A DNA stretch of 64,000 bases, from contig JAJTWR010000228.1 of NCBI GenBank assembly GCA_021613335.1, forward strand, positions 927,501-991,500, given 5' to 3'. The stretch's first letter is position 1, and every line of letters starts with the position of its first letter. Of this stretch, positions 1 through 10,635 are shown one piece after another. Made by a program: the position numbers and the translations under genes. Source of the stretch: Whitmania pigra. Its lineage: Eukaryota > Annelida > Clitellata > Hirudinida > Haemopidae. Under the pieces are notes generated by a model. It searched no databases. It had not been told where the DNA came from and was given only the letters and a program-made list of their open reading frames with translations.

Positions 1-1208
1 ACCGTGACATCGTAGTGCAAGTTTGTGACATAAATGGCACAATGAAATTCACATTCGGGGATTCCCAATCTCAGAGCAACGAAATAACTTCTCTGTCTGA
101 AATGTTGATTGGCAAAACTATTGTAATGCTTTAATTTCAAGAGCCTTTCTTTTGATCCCCCTTTGTTGAATTGCTTCACTAATATAATATCGTCCACGCC
201 GCTATGACGTCCCACACCTTCTGAGTCATCGTACTTCTTAAGTTGTTTTCCCACAACTTCCGTTTGAGTAGGAGTGATTTGAACCTTATCATCACAACTT
301 GCATATCCTTCAACTTCCTCTTCAATGGCATCAAAAGAGCTTGTTATATATTTATCTGAATAGACCTGATAACTACAAGGGCACATTACCGACCAAATTC
401 GATCCTCAAAGGCTTTCCTAATAAAACTGAGAATTTTATGAATTGATTCGAATTTATAAAACGTGATTGCACCAGTCCCAGTACTGGTTCCATCTTCCTT
501 GTAATATACGATGGCTTCTGCAACCTCGAACCATTTTCCAAAATATGTTTCCAAGTCTTCTGCTTTGACATCGTAATGCAGGTCAGCAATGTAAAGTTGC
601 ATACATTTGTTACGTTCCATATAACGTTCGCCACCTACATATCCAGGCGTAAGTAATTTTCTGAACAGCATTTTGTTGCCCTTAATTCTGCACTGATCGT
701 ATTCATAAATGTTATCACTTTCTGAATAATATCCATTAAATTCTACAATTCCTCTTCCTGTGCTACTTCCATCCTCGTCATAAAAAACACTTGCTTTTTT
801 AACTGTGTAGGGATGACGGAAATGCTTTTTAAGTTCTTTTGACGTAACATCGAGAGGTAAATTATCTACCAGATATGAGTCAGCAAAACAAACATCTTCT
901 CTCGTATTACTACACTGCACTCTAATAATTCTCCCCTTGAATAACGTGTTATTAAACCTGTTACTTAGAATCCAAGTGTCCTCAGAGCCATATAAAACTA
1001 TTTCTGCAGTTCTTGTGCTGGTTCCATCAGATTTATGCAAAATGTAAACTTCCTTAATGGGTAAAATATTACCAAAAGTTCTTTCCAACTCTTTCTCAGT
1101 TGTATCATAGCTGAGGTTAGTAATAAGTAACAATTTACTTGATTTTTCAAACATTTCCATATTTGACATATCGTAGCGAAAATTGAAAAGTTGTAATAAA
1201 TTAGCCAT
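1..1208 (-). CDS. ALYREF-like multi-RRM protein, paralog A (3' end outside window)
   Basis: Seen: an open frame from ATG (bases 1208-1206) to the window edge, 402 codons without a stop. It aligns without any indel to the complete paralog at 36420-37850 (constant offset 36642), so the protein should be about 476 aa. It carries three complete RRM domains (about residues 25-98, 111-180, 203-280) and enters the fourth. Each has an RNP2-like stretch (for example LLITNL) and an RNP1-like core built on a G-[TS]-S-T-G motif, as in the ALYREF/REF family of mRNA-export RRMs. No intron is needed. An in-frame TAA lies just upstream of the ATG. By eye about 34 bases differ from paralog B, roughly 25 replacement and 9 silent, with no stop gained. 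The family suggests RNA binding; the exact role is unknown. Confidence 0.8.
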   Translation of the reverse strand, partial: MANLLQLFNFRYDMSNMEMFEKSSKLLLITNLSYDTTEKELERTFGNILPIKEVYILHKSDGTSTRTAEIVLYGSEDTWILSNRFNNTLFKGRIIRVQCSNTREDVCFADSYLVDNLPLDVTSKELKKHFRHPYTVKKASVFYDEDGSSTGRGIVEFNGYYSESDNIYEYDQCRIKGNKMLFRKLLTPGYVGGERYMERNKCMQLYIADLHYDVKAEDLETYFGKWFEVAEAIVYYKEDGTSTGTGAITFYKFESIHKILSFIRKAFEDRIWSVMCPCSYQVYSDKYITSSFDAIEEEVEGYASCDDKVQITPTQTEVVGKQLKKYDDSEGVGRHSGVDDIILVKQFNKGGSKERLLKLKHYNSFANQHFRQRSYFVALRLGIPECEFHCAIYVTNLHYDVT

Positions 1209-1408
1209 ATTTGTGAATTTAAATTTAACAAGTTAATTCAACGTTGTATTGATACAAATCACAGAAGTTTCACCTGCTTGAAAAAGATTCTGAATATTTA
1301 TTTATTTTGATAATTAAATTTTTAAATTTTATTACTCTAAATTCAAAAAATGAAAGCGTAATGGAGTAAAGATTCATTTAAAACGTGGCATATAATGGGT
1401 CGCGTTCC

Positions 1409-1463
1409 TAGTCCAAATCATCTCAGTTATGCAACGGACTATAATCAAATAAATAAATAAATA
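1409..1463 (+). mobile_element. 5'-truncated tRNA-derived SINE (family 1) insertion
   Basis: A 55-bp piece ending in an (AAAT)n tail is flanked by a 15-bp target duplication (AATGGGTCGCGTTCC at 1394-1408 and 1464-1478). The paralogous site in block B (about 38036-38052) has a single uninterrupted copy of that 15-mer, so the insertion post-dates the duplication. Its body (ATGCAACGGACTATAATC) matches the 3' part of the fuller SINE at 2694-2808. Confidence 0.85.
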
Positions 1464-1478
1464 AATGGGTCGCGTTCC

Positions 1479-1580
1479 TGCTTACGGTGGTTAAGCCAAT
1501 ACTCGTAATGTGTCGTGTTTGAAACCCAGCCTGCACGGCCACAAGCATTATGTAAATAGTTACAAGAAGCGCCTCAATAA
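1479..1580 (+). mobile_element. Old degenerate SINE (family 2) copy
   Basis: This contains the family-2 body seen at 43723-43913 and 47482-47626: a B-box-like GTGTTTGAAACCCAGCCTG followed by AAGAAGCGCCTCA. It is also present at 38052-38158 beside the RRM paralog, so it was inserted before the segmental duplication. Confidence 0.65.
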
Positions 1581-2138
1581 ACAAAAACTAAAATGCAAAA
1601 AAAATCTTTTTTCGCTTGCAAAAGCAAACGAAAATGAACCGATAATAAATTTTCCTAGTGGGACAGAAAACGAAATGACTTCGTAAATGACAAAAAGCCA
1701 ATATTCGGCGTCAAAAACGAAAACGATATTTGGTCGGTCATTGTAATCATGTTTATTGTCATCGTCATCATCTTTGCCGTATTCGCGGGCACAAATCATC
1801 ATCAGTCGTGACAGATTTAAATCATGAACCTTTTATTACATTTCCATCCAAAAAATAATACAAGTAAATATTATTACTATTGTGACATATCTTTTAATTT
1901 TGATATATAATATAATTAAGCAAAATAAATGCTATTTAAAGCTGAAATTAATGGAGTCTCTAAAATGTTGCGCCACGATAATTGGATAATGGGTTTTTTT
2001 GTTCATTCACCCCATTGTTAATTACTTCCATATATCAATATCATCATCACCATTACCTACAACTATTGCCACCACCATCTAAAACCACCTAAAACTATTA
2101 CCATCACCTCCACGTTATCATCATCATAATCATCTTAC
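1581..2138. other. Non-coding flank shared with block B
   Basis: AT-rich sequence with short TCATCACC-type runs. It is nearly identical to 38160-38690. No gene is recognised. It lies between the RRM gene and the putative exon at 2139-2467. Confidence 0.6.
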
Positions 2139-2467
2139 CTGCAAATTCCCCTCACTTGTTCCACGTCCATTCCACTCATGATTTCATAGCCGTTCACCAG
2201 ATATCTCTTGTAGAGGAATTCAAACTTCAACATACAGTTTGCCGCCGAAAAGCGAACGTCTGCTGGACACAATGACATCATCCGAATTCCGTTGTCTTGT
2301 TGAGAGACTGTCGAACATTTCCGGCGATATGCAGCATTTGTTGTTTTTGGGCTTAGTGGATCATCAACATCAACTGACTTATCATTTATTTGATTAAAGT
2401 CTTTTGCATAGCTTACCATTTTCTCCGTGGAAGAACTTTTAGCAAGTGTGCTGACTTTAATTTTCAT
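2139..2467 (-). CDS. Putative first coding exon of an unidentified gene
   Basis: An ATG-led open stretch of 109 codons ends at a consensus donor (TTTGCAG|GTAAGA). The same donor position is kept in block B (TTTGCAG|GTGAGT near 38698), where homology stops some 25 bp inside the exon. The peptide is polar at the start and ends with a Tyr/Leu-rich segment (FEFLYKRYLVNGYEIMSG). I do not recognise the family and found no downstream partner exon. The only coding sequence downstream on this strand is the RRM gene, whose ATG follows an in-frame stop and has no obvious acceptor. Confidence 0.35.
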
Positions 2468-2625
2468 AATATAATAATATTATTAATATTAATTATATTA
2501 CTCTAAATCAGTAATAATAATTATAATAATGTCAACCGTGCTAATTAGTCGCTCATAAATAGTATCAGAATGTCGTCTTCTCTGATTGGTCGTGACGAAG
2601 TAATTATAAACAAATATTATACGCT

Positions 2626-2684
2626 ATCCAAATCATCTGAGTTATGCAACGGACTATAATCAAATAAAAAAAAATAAAAAATAG
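2626..2684 (+). mobile_element. 5'-truncated SINE (family 1)
   Basis: CAAATCATCTGAGTTATGCA followed by ACGGACTATAATC and an A-rich tail. It is bounded by TTATACGC on both sides, the same target sequence used by the next SINE at 2694. Confidence 0.7.
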
Positions 2685-2693
2685 CTTATACGC

Positions 2694-2808
2694 CCATGCG
2701 CCCGCATGGCCTAATGGTTAAGGCTGCGTCTCTCACGATGGCAGCGCGGATTCGAGCACCGTCCTAATCATCTACCTATGCAACGGACGTTAATAAAACA
2801 TTTTTTTA
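2694..2808 (+). mobile_element. tRNA-derived SINE (family 1), near full length
   Basis: The 115-bp body starts with a tRNA-like head: an A-box-like TGGCCTAATGGTTAAGG and a degenerate B box GGATTCGAGCA. It ends in GCAACGGACGTTAATAAAACA plus a T run. A 9-bp target duplication CTTATACGC flanks it (2685-2693 and 2809-2817). A better preserved sibling lies at 13722-13837. Confidence 0.85.
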
Positions 2809-2830
2809 CTTATACGCTATATTGTTTTAT

Positions 2831-2883
2831 TTATTTATTTATTTGATTATAGTCCTTTGCATAACTGAGATGATTTGGACTTC
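2831..2883 (-). mobile_element. 5'-truncated SINE (family 1), reverse orientation
   Basis: An (ATTT)n tail is followed by the reverse complement of the family-1 3' body (GATTATAGTCCTTTGCATAA). It is flanked by a near-perfect 15-bp duplication (CGCTATATTGTTTTA before, CGCTCTATTGTTTTA after). Confidence 0.75.
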
Positions 2884-3348
2884 GCTCTATTGTTTTACGA
2901 GCCCATTCTATTAGTAGGCCTTCCGGTGCGAATTAAGGACGCCTTGGTTAGCTTTATTCTAATGATCTTATAACAATTAACAACTTATGCCAATTGGGCT
3001 TTAATAATGGCATTATCGCTTCTTTTCATGTTTTGTCAATTTCACGGCACAGAGCGAATTGTATTTTTTATCTTTCGTGACATTAAAAACGCATCCACCC
3101 CACGCAAACAAATTCAACATTTGCAAAAGATGATGCAACTTGGGAAACATCGGAGTTGTTGTTGTTTATGGTTTTTGCACTTACTCATCGTTGTTTATTG
3201 TTTTGTTTGTATTCACTTATTGCTGTTTGTTACTCCGCGTCGGCATGTTTGTTTATTTGCTTGTTTGGTTACGTCACATCCGGCAGGCCAAAAGAGGCAG
3301 TGGCGCCAAAGTGCTTGTCGACGTTCGAGTCACGCGTTTGGTTAATGG

Positions 3349-3540
3349 ATGGATTTGCATATCTCAAAGGGATGGAGAGGCTTATCAGCATCGGTCATGT
3401 CTGAGATAACTGTGTTAATAAGTCGATATCGAGACGTGCTTAGACACTTTGATCTGGACACCACAAAAGTTACAAGCATAGTAACAGATAATTCCAGTAA
3501 CTTCAGGAAGGCTTTTGTGGAATATCACAGATATAGAAGA
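3349..3540 (+). pseudogene. hAT transposase fragment
   Basis: The reading frame contains KVTSIVTDNSSNFRKAF, the hAT motif around the second catalytic aspartate (usually TDNGSNF.KAF). It stops exactly where the T/A-rich 3' tail of the minus-strand LINE begins, so the LINE appears to have landed in this hAT copy. Open frames at 3007-3345 just upstream have no recognisable content. Confidence 0.6.
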
Positions 3541-3541
3541 T

Positions 3542-4392
3542 GATAATAATAATAATAAATAATAATAATTAATTTATAAAGCGCCATGTGCGTAACGTCA
3601 GAGGTGCTTTGTGTCTTCGCTGTCCCATGAAGTCCTGAAGAGGTGGGTCTTCAGGTGGCGTTTGAAGAGCTCCAGGGTTGGCTGGGCTCTGACTGTGGAA
3701 GGGAATCTGTTCCAGACAGCTGGAGAGGCATACGAGAAGCCTCTGTTTGAGAGGGATGATTTATGAACCGGTTGGTGAAGTTGAGTGGCTGACGATGAAC
3801 GAAGACCAGGTGTTTGGCGGTGATCTAGTAGGTGATGGAAATAAGGTGGGGTGGATGTTGCTAAAGTATGATATGTCATGAGGGCAATTTTGAAAGTGAT
3901 ACGACTATGGATCTGCAACCAGTGCAATTTCTTCAGACGGTCCATGCTATTGAGGATAGAGTTGAGGAGGACGAGCTTGGCAAGCTTGTTTTGGACACGT
4001 TGCAGGGATTGAATTAAAGAAGCGGATGTGCCATAAAGAAGATAGTTACAATAGTCTAAGCGAAAGAAAACAAGGCAGCGTGCAAGGGCGGAAGTTATAT
4101 CAACGGAAAGTAGAGGACGGATGTGCCGGATAGCCTAGATGACATGATTGCCGGATTTGATAATAGAAGCGGAATGTTCTTTAAAGGTGAGATGTGAATC
4201 AAAAATAACACCGAGGAGCTTGAGGGTAGTAGAGGAAGGAAAGAGGGTATCAGCGATGCTTATAGAAAGAGGAGGCGACAGAGTTTTGAGGCGAGTGGGT
4301 GTGCCAATAAACATAATTTCAGATTTTTGAGGATTCAGTTGGAGAAAGTTAACGAGATGCCAATCATTGATGGCATCCGTGCACTTCCTCAA
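3542..4392 (-). mobile_element. CR1/L2-like non-LTR retrotransposon 3' fragment
   Basis: One reading frame runs from 4392 to 3598 with a single internal TAG (bases 4137-4135). It has RT palm/thumb motifs (NPQKSEIMFIG, LLGVIFDSHLTF) and then the typical C-terminal region (KLHWLQIHSRITFKIALMTY, FSYASPAVWNRFP, FKRHLKTHLF). The 3' UTR ends in CTCTGACGTTACGCACATGG plus CGCTTTATAAAT and a (TAA)n-type tail at 3541-3571. The element is truncated at its 5' end. Its last ~38 nt resemble the 3' end of SINE family 2. Confidence 0.85.
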
Positions 4393-4489
4393 ATTCTCGA
4401 ATTATAAAAAAAAACAAAAGGGATGGTGAGTTCAGAGATGAACTGTAAATAAATCTGTTATTTTTTCTGATGAACACAAATTAAATTTG

Positions 4490-4880
4490 GATGGTCCAGA
4501 TGGAGAGTAAATATGTAATATGTAAATATTATTGCCACGATATTAGAGGGCCCGAAAACATGTTTTAAAAGGAAATTCGGAAGTGGCTCAGTGATGGCTC
4601 TGGATTGCCATTTCTTCTTGAAGTTCATTTGAATTCGTCTTCGTGCAGGCGAAGCAAAAGTCACAAAAATATTTTGAATCACTGGACCAGTGTCTCTTTC
4701 CGCTGTGTGACAAATTTGGATATGATTCATTCGTTTTCAGCATGACAATACCCCACTACACACATCAGAACTACAAAAAAGCATTTCTCCAGAAGAGGAT
4801 TTTAAACTTTCTGAAGTGACCAGCTCGCTCCCCAGACTTGAACCCGATTGAAAAAGGGGGGGAATTCTGCTTGTACTCCG
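4490..4880 (+). pseudogene. Tc1/mariner transposase remnant
   Basis: Frameshifted pieces are recognisable: GSGSVMALDCHFF (Tc1 GGGSVMVWGC..) near 4580, QHDNTPLHTS near 4740 (Tc1 QHDNDPKHTS) and ARSPDLNPIE near 4825 (Tc1 WP.QSPDLNPIE). At least one frameshift and several stops make it inactive. The TIRs were not located. Confidence 0.75.
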
Positions 4881-5219
4881 ATGGACCCAATATTTCGACT
4901 ATCGAAAATTGGACATTGATTTAAAAAGTAGGAATGGTTTATCATACAGACATTAGTATCCTTAAACCACTATAAATTAATGTTATGTTACGTTAAGTAT
5001 CATTTTCATACTTAATTTCACATCCATCATCTAAAGAAGAACAGATATACATCGACAGTTATTAATTTTTAAACGAAAATATGTGCAAAACGATTGCTGC
5101 GCTACGAACTATTTCAGATCTCAATCAATCACAGTGAGTGCTTACAAATATTAATCAGCCATGGCCTATGCTGGTTAGGGTTTGGAAATACCCCCCCCCC
5201 CCCTCCATGCAAAGAAAAA
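4881..5219. other. Non-coding, no recognised feature
   Basis: AT-rich. A C-homopolymer of about 14 bases sits near 5190-5204, just before the LINE 3' fragment. Confidence 0.5.
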
Positions 5220-5475
5220 TGCTCCACTACTCACAGGCTCCATTGCTTCATCAACCGAATAGTGAGACCCTGGAACTTGCTGACCCAAGATATTATCAGC
5301 TCCACAACTCCATAGTCGATTTAAAGCCTGCATTTCCAGCACCGATTTGAGTAAGTTTCTAACAATTTAATGACTTAAAGTTGTCTTTGCAATCTATATC
5401 TACATATTAACTGACTCCAATTTATGTTGGTGGTCGCTTGTGACCCTCTTTATGATTGAAATAAATGAAATATAA
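5220..5475 (+). mobile_element. 3' end of a second non-LTR retrotransposon
   Basis: The reading frame FINRIVRPWNLLTQDIIS (compare the F..R....WN.LP..VV motif near the C-terminus of LINE reverse transcriptases) continues after a frame change into SFKACI-like sequence. A 3' UTR ends in the simple tail TGATTGAAATAAATGAAAT. It is heavily 5' truncated. Confidence 0.65.
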
Positions 5476-5644
5476 TATATATGATTTGTAATTACAAAAT
5501 TATGTTCAAAAACGTGGTCGTCGTATTCCAATGACAAGCACTGTAAATTCAATAATAAATGAATAATTTGTTTCTTTTCCGATTGCCCACACCAGAGATA
5601 TCATTTCAGCTTTTTCGATCTATTTATTTTATTATGTTCTTATT

Positions 5645-6714
5645 TTAGAAATGAAGTTTATTCATTTGCATCGTCTTGTACTTCTATAAAACTTACACTT
5701 TGAATAAATTTGAATGTATAAAGCCTGAAATAATTTTTTTTATACAATTTTGAAGTAGTTCATTTACAATAATAAGCAACATGGCTGTGAACTATCCGCT
5801 GTACTATAGTTTCAGCAAGAGGTTTGGGGGAGACCTTAAGGAGTATATCCCCCACCACTGTATATACAAAAATTAAGCATATGCTGAAAAAATATCACAT
5901 AATTAAATAATACTTATAATATAACATAATTATTGTAATAACCATTAATTAACATATTTATTATGAATTAATATTGTACCTATTAAATCATAAGCATTTT
6001 GTTTTCTTGATGAAAATAAATTTTCGATTAAAATATTAATTTCTTTTGAATAAATAGAGTCGATAATAATAAAATCTATCAAATTAAACATTTTTATTCT
6101 CAAACAGAATTAACTATTACAACTAAATAAACAGATCTTAAAGAACTTATAAGCAAAATAGAAGTGACAAATCCAGACTTATCCCAGGTACGTTACTAGG
6201 CCGCCGCTATCCGAGTCTGGTATATTCTTTCAAAGTGAAGCGAGCTTCTCGAGAGAATCGCTGACTGTCTCTGTGGTGACGTTGGAGTCAGATATTATCT
6301 TCAGGAACTCTTTCTTCTCGTTCTGGGTGGCAAGGGGAGCGAGGAATAGATCAGAGGACAAAATCAAGGTCAGGGTTTCCATGACAAACTGGCGATGTTT
6401 GTCGAGAAGGGCCATCAGAACGATAGCAACCTGGTAGAGATTATGGATTGGAAATTTGACAACCCCAACAAGGAAGAGAACTTCTAATAACCTTTGACCT
6501 TCAGTCTTAAGGATTTGAATAAGATCGTTATTTTGAATTAGTGCTTCTAGAAACTCTAAAGACGAATTGGAAGCTTGGACATCTGTCATTTCTATGCCTT
6601 TCATGGCTGTCCTGAATAGAATCAGTAAACTGTTAGGATCGAGGTTAATGAAATCCTTAGCCTTACATAAATCATACATGAAACTCATGAATGATGTTAT
6701 TAAGTCATAACGTA
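5645..6714 (-). pseudogene. IPO13: Importin-13 3'-end fragment (block A)
   Basis: Bases 6230-6688 encode the last ~150 residues of the importin-13-like protein whose long copy lies at 39733-42475, ending in LEKLASL. The downstream flank (5645-6229) also matches the 3' flank of that copy. Homology stops abruptly at about 6714, where the block-B gene continues for another 2.3 kb. The block-A copy therefore lost all but its C-terminus and cannot encode an importin. Few substitutions separate the two copies over the shared part. Confidence 0.85.
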
Positions 6715-6840
6715 TAAGGCTTTGAGCGCCGATAATGTAAAATTCCTTAACGCGCTTGAAATTTTAAAAACATATTTAAAATCTGCAGATTATTTCCTTT
6801 CTAAAAATATATGTTTCGTTAACGTGTCTCCAGCGCAAGC

Positions 6841-6892
6841 ACCGAAATTTAATTTTTAAAAAGACCGATTTTGTGTTTACCATAGATATAAC
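6841..6892 (+). repeat. Left outer terminal inverted repeat (52 bp)
   Basis: Starts ACCGAAATTTAATTTTTAAA. It is the near-perfect reverse complement of 13638-13689, with a few mismatches or 1-base slips. Together the two enclose the Ulp1-like ORF and everything inserted into it. No convincing target duplication was found outside the pair. Confidence 0.75.
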
Positions 6893-7522
6893 ACATACGT
6901 AAATGGTTCAATTTACATTACTTTTTTATTTTTCTGTTATAAAAATTAATAAATAATAAATCTAAGTTATTTTTTAATATTTAGTGTGCGTTAGCAACGA
7001 TTGCACTAAATGGGACTGAAGAATCCGCATGACGGAGGCTGTCACTTTGTTTCATTGTTATAAATGACTCAAAAAAAGTACTATTTTACGTTCCGAGGCC
7101 ATGAGAGAGTCGAAACATGGAAAAGATGAAGAGATTTTTTGATTCACTTTGCAGAAGCTCAAAAAATAACAGGTGGATGAACATTACGATGAAGAGGGGG
7201 CCGTGGACAGGTGTGCAACGCGATAGTCACAACTGTGGCATTTATGTAGCCTTTACGCTTCGGGCTATGGACGAAGAGGGTGATTATCCAATTGATGGGA
7301 TAGCCACTTGTCTTCCGCCAGCAGACACTTATATCATGGTAAAAACCTAGTCTTTAACGTAGCTGAAGTTAGCAGACACTTAAATTTAATTTCTAATGCG
7401 AAATTTCAAATCATAATATTTGGAAACTACGTTTCAAATGCTTTTCAAAAATGTTTATAAATCAATTGACGGAAGATTTTAAAATTTTTGAAGTTATTAG
7501 AAATTTGAGGAATTCGTTCAAA

Positions 7523-10500
7523 AGTCTTCTTACTCAGTAACTACAATTTTTCGACTGACGAAATGTGCATCAAAATGTTCGTTAAGATTTCTACTTTCTA
7601 AATATGTATACCTTATTAGCTGATAATTTTGGGGAACAACATAAGTGCTTAAAATATCGCGAGACATCTTAAGCGGAGGTCCTTCCATTAATGGAATGTC
7701 TTGCAAGTCTTCTTACTCAGTAACTACAATTTTTCGACTGACGAAATGTGCATCAAAATGTTCGTTAAGATTTCTACTTTCCAAATGTGTATACCTTATT
7801 AGCTGATAATTTTGGGGAACAACATAAGTGCTTAAAATATCGCGAGACATCTTAAGCGGAGGTCCTTCCATTAATGGAATGTCTTGCAAGTCTTCTTACT
7901 CAGTAACTACAATTTTTCGACTGACGAAATGTGCATCAAAATGTTCGTTAAGATTTCTACTTTCCAAATGTGTATACCTTATTAGCTGATAATTTTGGGG
8001 AACAACATAAGTGTTTAAAATATCGCGAGACATCTTAAGCGGAGGTCCTTCCATTAATGGAATGTCTTGCAAGTCTTCTTACTCAGTAACTACAATTTTT
8101 CGACTGACGAAATGTGCATCAAAATGTTCGTTAAGATTTCTACTTTCCAAATATGTATACCTTATTAGCCGAAAAAGATGTGGAACAACGTAAGTGCTTA
8201 AAATATCGCGAGACATCTTAAGCGGAGGTCCTTCCATTAATGGAATGTCTTGCAAGTCTTCTTACTCAGTAACTACAATTTTTCGACTGACGAAATGTGC
8301 ATCAAAATGTTCGTTAAGATTTCTACTTTATAAATATGTATACCTTATTAGCTGATAATTTTGGGGAACAACATAAGTGCTTAAAATATCGCGAGACATC
8401 TTAAGCGGAGGTCCTTCCATTAATGGAATGTCTTGCAAGTCTTCTTACTCAGTAACTACAATTTTTCGACTGACGAAATGTGCATCAAAATGTTCGTTAA
8501 GATTTCTACTTTCCAAATGTGTATACCTTATTAGCTGATAATTTTGGGGAACAACATAAGTGCTTAAAATATCGCGAGACATCTTAAGCGGAGGTCCTTC
8601 CATTAATGGAATGTCTTGCAAGTCTTCTTACTCAGTAACTACAATTTTTCGACTGACGAAATGTGCATCAAAATGTTCGTTAAGATTTCTACTTTCCAAA
8701 TGTGTATACCTTATTAGCTGATAATTTTGGGGAACAACATAAGTGCTTAAAATATCGCGAGACATCTTAAGCGGAGGTCCTTCCATTAATGGAATGTCTT
8801 GCAAGTCTTCTTACTCAGTAACTACAATTTTTCGACTGACGAAATGTGCATCAAAATGTTCGTTAAGATTTCTACTTTCCAAATGTGTATACCTTATTAG
8901 CTGATAATTTTGGGGAACAACATAAGTGCTTAAAATATCGCGAGACATCTTAAGCGGAGGTCCTTCCATTAATGGAATGTCTTGCAAGTCTTCTTACTCA
9001 GTAACTACAATTTTTCGACTGACGAAATGTGCATCAAAATGTTCGTTAAGATTTCTACTTTCCAAATGTGTATACCTTATTAGCTGATAATTTTGGGGAA
9101 CAACATAAGTGCTTAAAATATCGCGAGACATCTTAAGCGGAGGTCCTTCCATTAATGGAATGTCTTGCAAGTCTTCTTACTCAGTAACTACAATTTTTCG
9201 ACTGACGAAATGTGCATCAAAATGTTCGTTAAGATTTCTACTTTCCAAATGTGTATACCTTATTAGCTGATAATTTTGGGGAACAACATAAGTGTTTAAA
9301 ATATCGCGAGACATCTTAAGCGGAGGTCCTTCCATTAATGGAATGTCTTGCAAGTCTTCTTACTCAGTAACTACAATTTTTCGACTGACGAAATGTGCAT
9401 CAAAATGTTCGTTAAGATTTCTACTTTCCAAATATGTATACCTTATTAGCCGAAAAAGATGTGGAACAACGTAAGTGCTTAAAATATCGCGAGACATCTT
9501 AAGCGGAGGTCCTTCCATTAATGGAATGTCTTGCAAGTCTTCTTACTCAGTAACTACAATTTTTCGACTGACGAAATGTGCATCAAAATGTTCGTTAAGA
9601 TTTCTACTTTATAAATATGTATACCTTATTAGCTGATAATTTTGGGGAACAACATAAGTGCTTAAAATATCGCGAGACATCTTAAGCGGAGAGGTCCTTC
9701 CATTAATGGAATGTCTTGCAAGTCTTCTTACTCAGTAACTACAATTTTTCGACTGACGAAATGTGCATCAAAATGTTCGTTAAGATTTCTACTTTCCAAA
9801 TGTGTATACCTTATTAGCTGATAATTTTGGGGAACAACATAAGTGCTTAAAATATCGCGAGACATCTTAAGCGGAGGTCCTTCCATTAATGGAATGTCTT
9901 GCAAGTCTTCTTACTCAGTAACTACAATTTTTCGACTGACGAAATGTGCATCAAAATGTTCGTTAAGATTTCTACTTTCCAAATGTGTATACCTTATTAG
10001 CTGATAATTTTGGGGAACAACATAAGTGCTTAAAATATCGCGAGACATCTTAAGCGGAGGTCCTTCCATTAATGGAATGTCTTGCAAGTCTTCTTACTCA
10101 GTAACTACAATTTTTCGACTGACGAAATGTGCATCAAAATGTTCGTTAAGATTTCTACTTTCCAAATGTGTATACCTTATTAGCTGATAATTTTGGGGAA
10201 CAACATAAGTGCTTAAAATATCGCGAGACATCTTAAGCGGAGGTCCTTCCATTAATGGAATGTCTTGCAAGTCTTCTTACTCAGTAACTACAATTTTTCG
10301 ACTGACGAAATGTGCATCAAAATGTTCGTTAAGATTTCTACTTTCCAAATATGTATACCTTATTAGCTGATAATTTTGGGGAACAACATAAGTGCTTAAA
10401 ATATCGCGAGACATCTTAAGCGGAAGTCCTTCCATTAATGGAATGTCTTGCAAGTCTTCTTACTCAGTAACTACAATTTTTCGACTGACGAAATGTGCAT

Positions 10501-10635
10501 CAAAATGTTCGTTAAGATTTCTACTTTCCAAATATGTATACCTTATTAGCCGAAAAAGATGTGGAACAACGTAAGTGCTTAAAATATCGCGAGACATCTT
10601 AAGCGGAAGTCCTTCCAGTATTTAATTGCCGTACG
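7523..10635. repeat. 183-bp satellite array, 17 units
   Basis: Seventeen nearly identical head-to-tail units start AGTCTTCTTACTCAGTAACT at 7523, 7706, 7889, and so on to 10453. One 2-bp insertion occurs near 9690. A decayed 18th unit follows to about 10725. Three units carry the same block replacement (CCGAAAAAGATGTGG instead of CTGATAATTTTGGGG) at about 8168, 9449 and 10549, spaced 7 x 183 and 6 x 183 + 2 bp, which shows amplification as multi-unit blocks. The period is a multiple of three. On the minus strand one frame is open for 60 of 61 codons per unit, with a single conserved TAA. Confidence 0.95.

Noticed and set aside
386..634. Open frame antisense-phase to the RRM gene, repeated at 37028-37276 and similar at 998-1231/37607-37873
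   Set aside because: Shadow frames of the real RRM reading frame. Their conservation between copies follows from the low divergence of the duplication.
3007..3409. Three overlapping open frames rich in Cys/Leu/Val
   Set aside because: Overlapping frames in a GTTT/TGTT-biased stretch; no family resemblance. Only the hAT motif farther downstream is convincing.
8011..8193. 60-codon plus-strand frames in three satellite units (also 9292 and 10392)
   Set aside because: They exist only in the three variant units, depend on non-ATG starts in some copies, and are broken by TGA/TAA in all other units.
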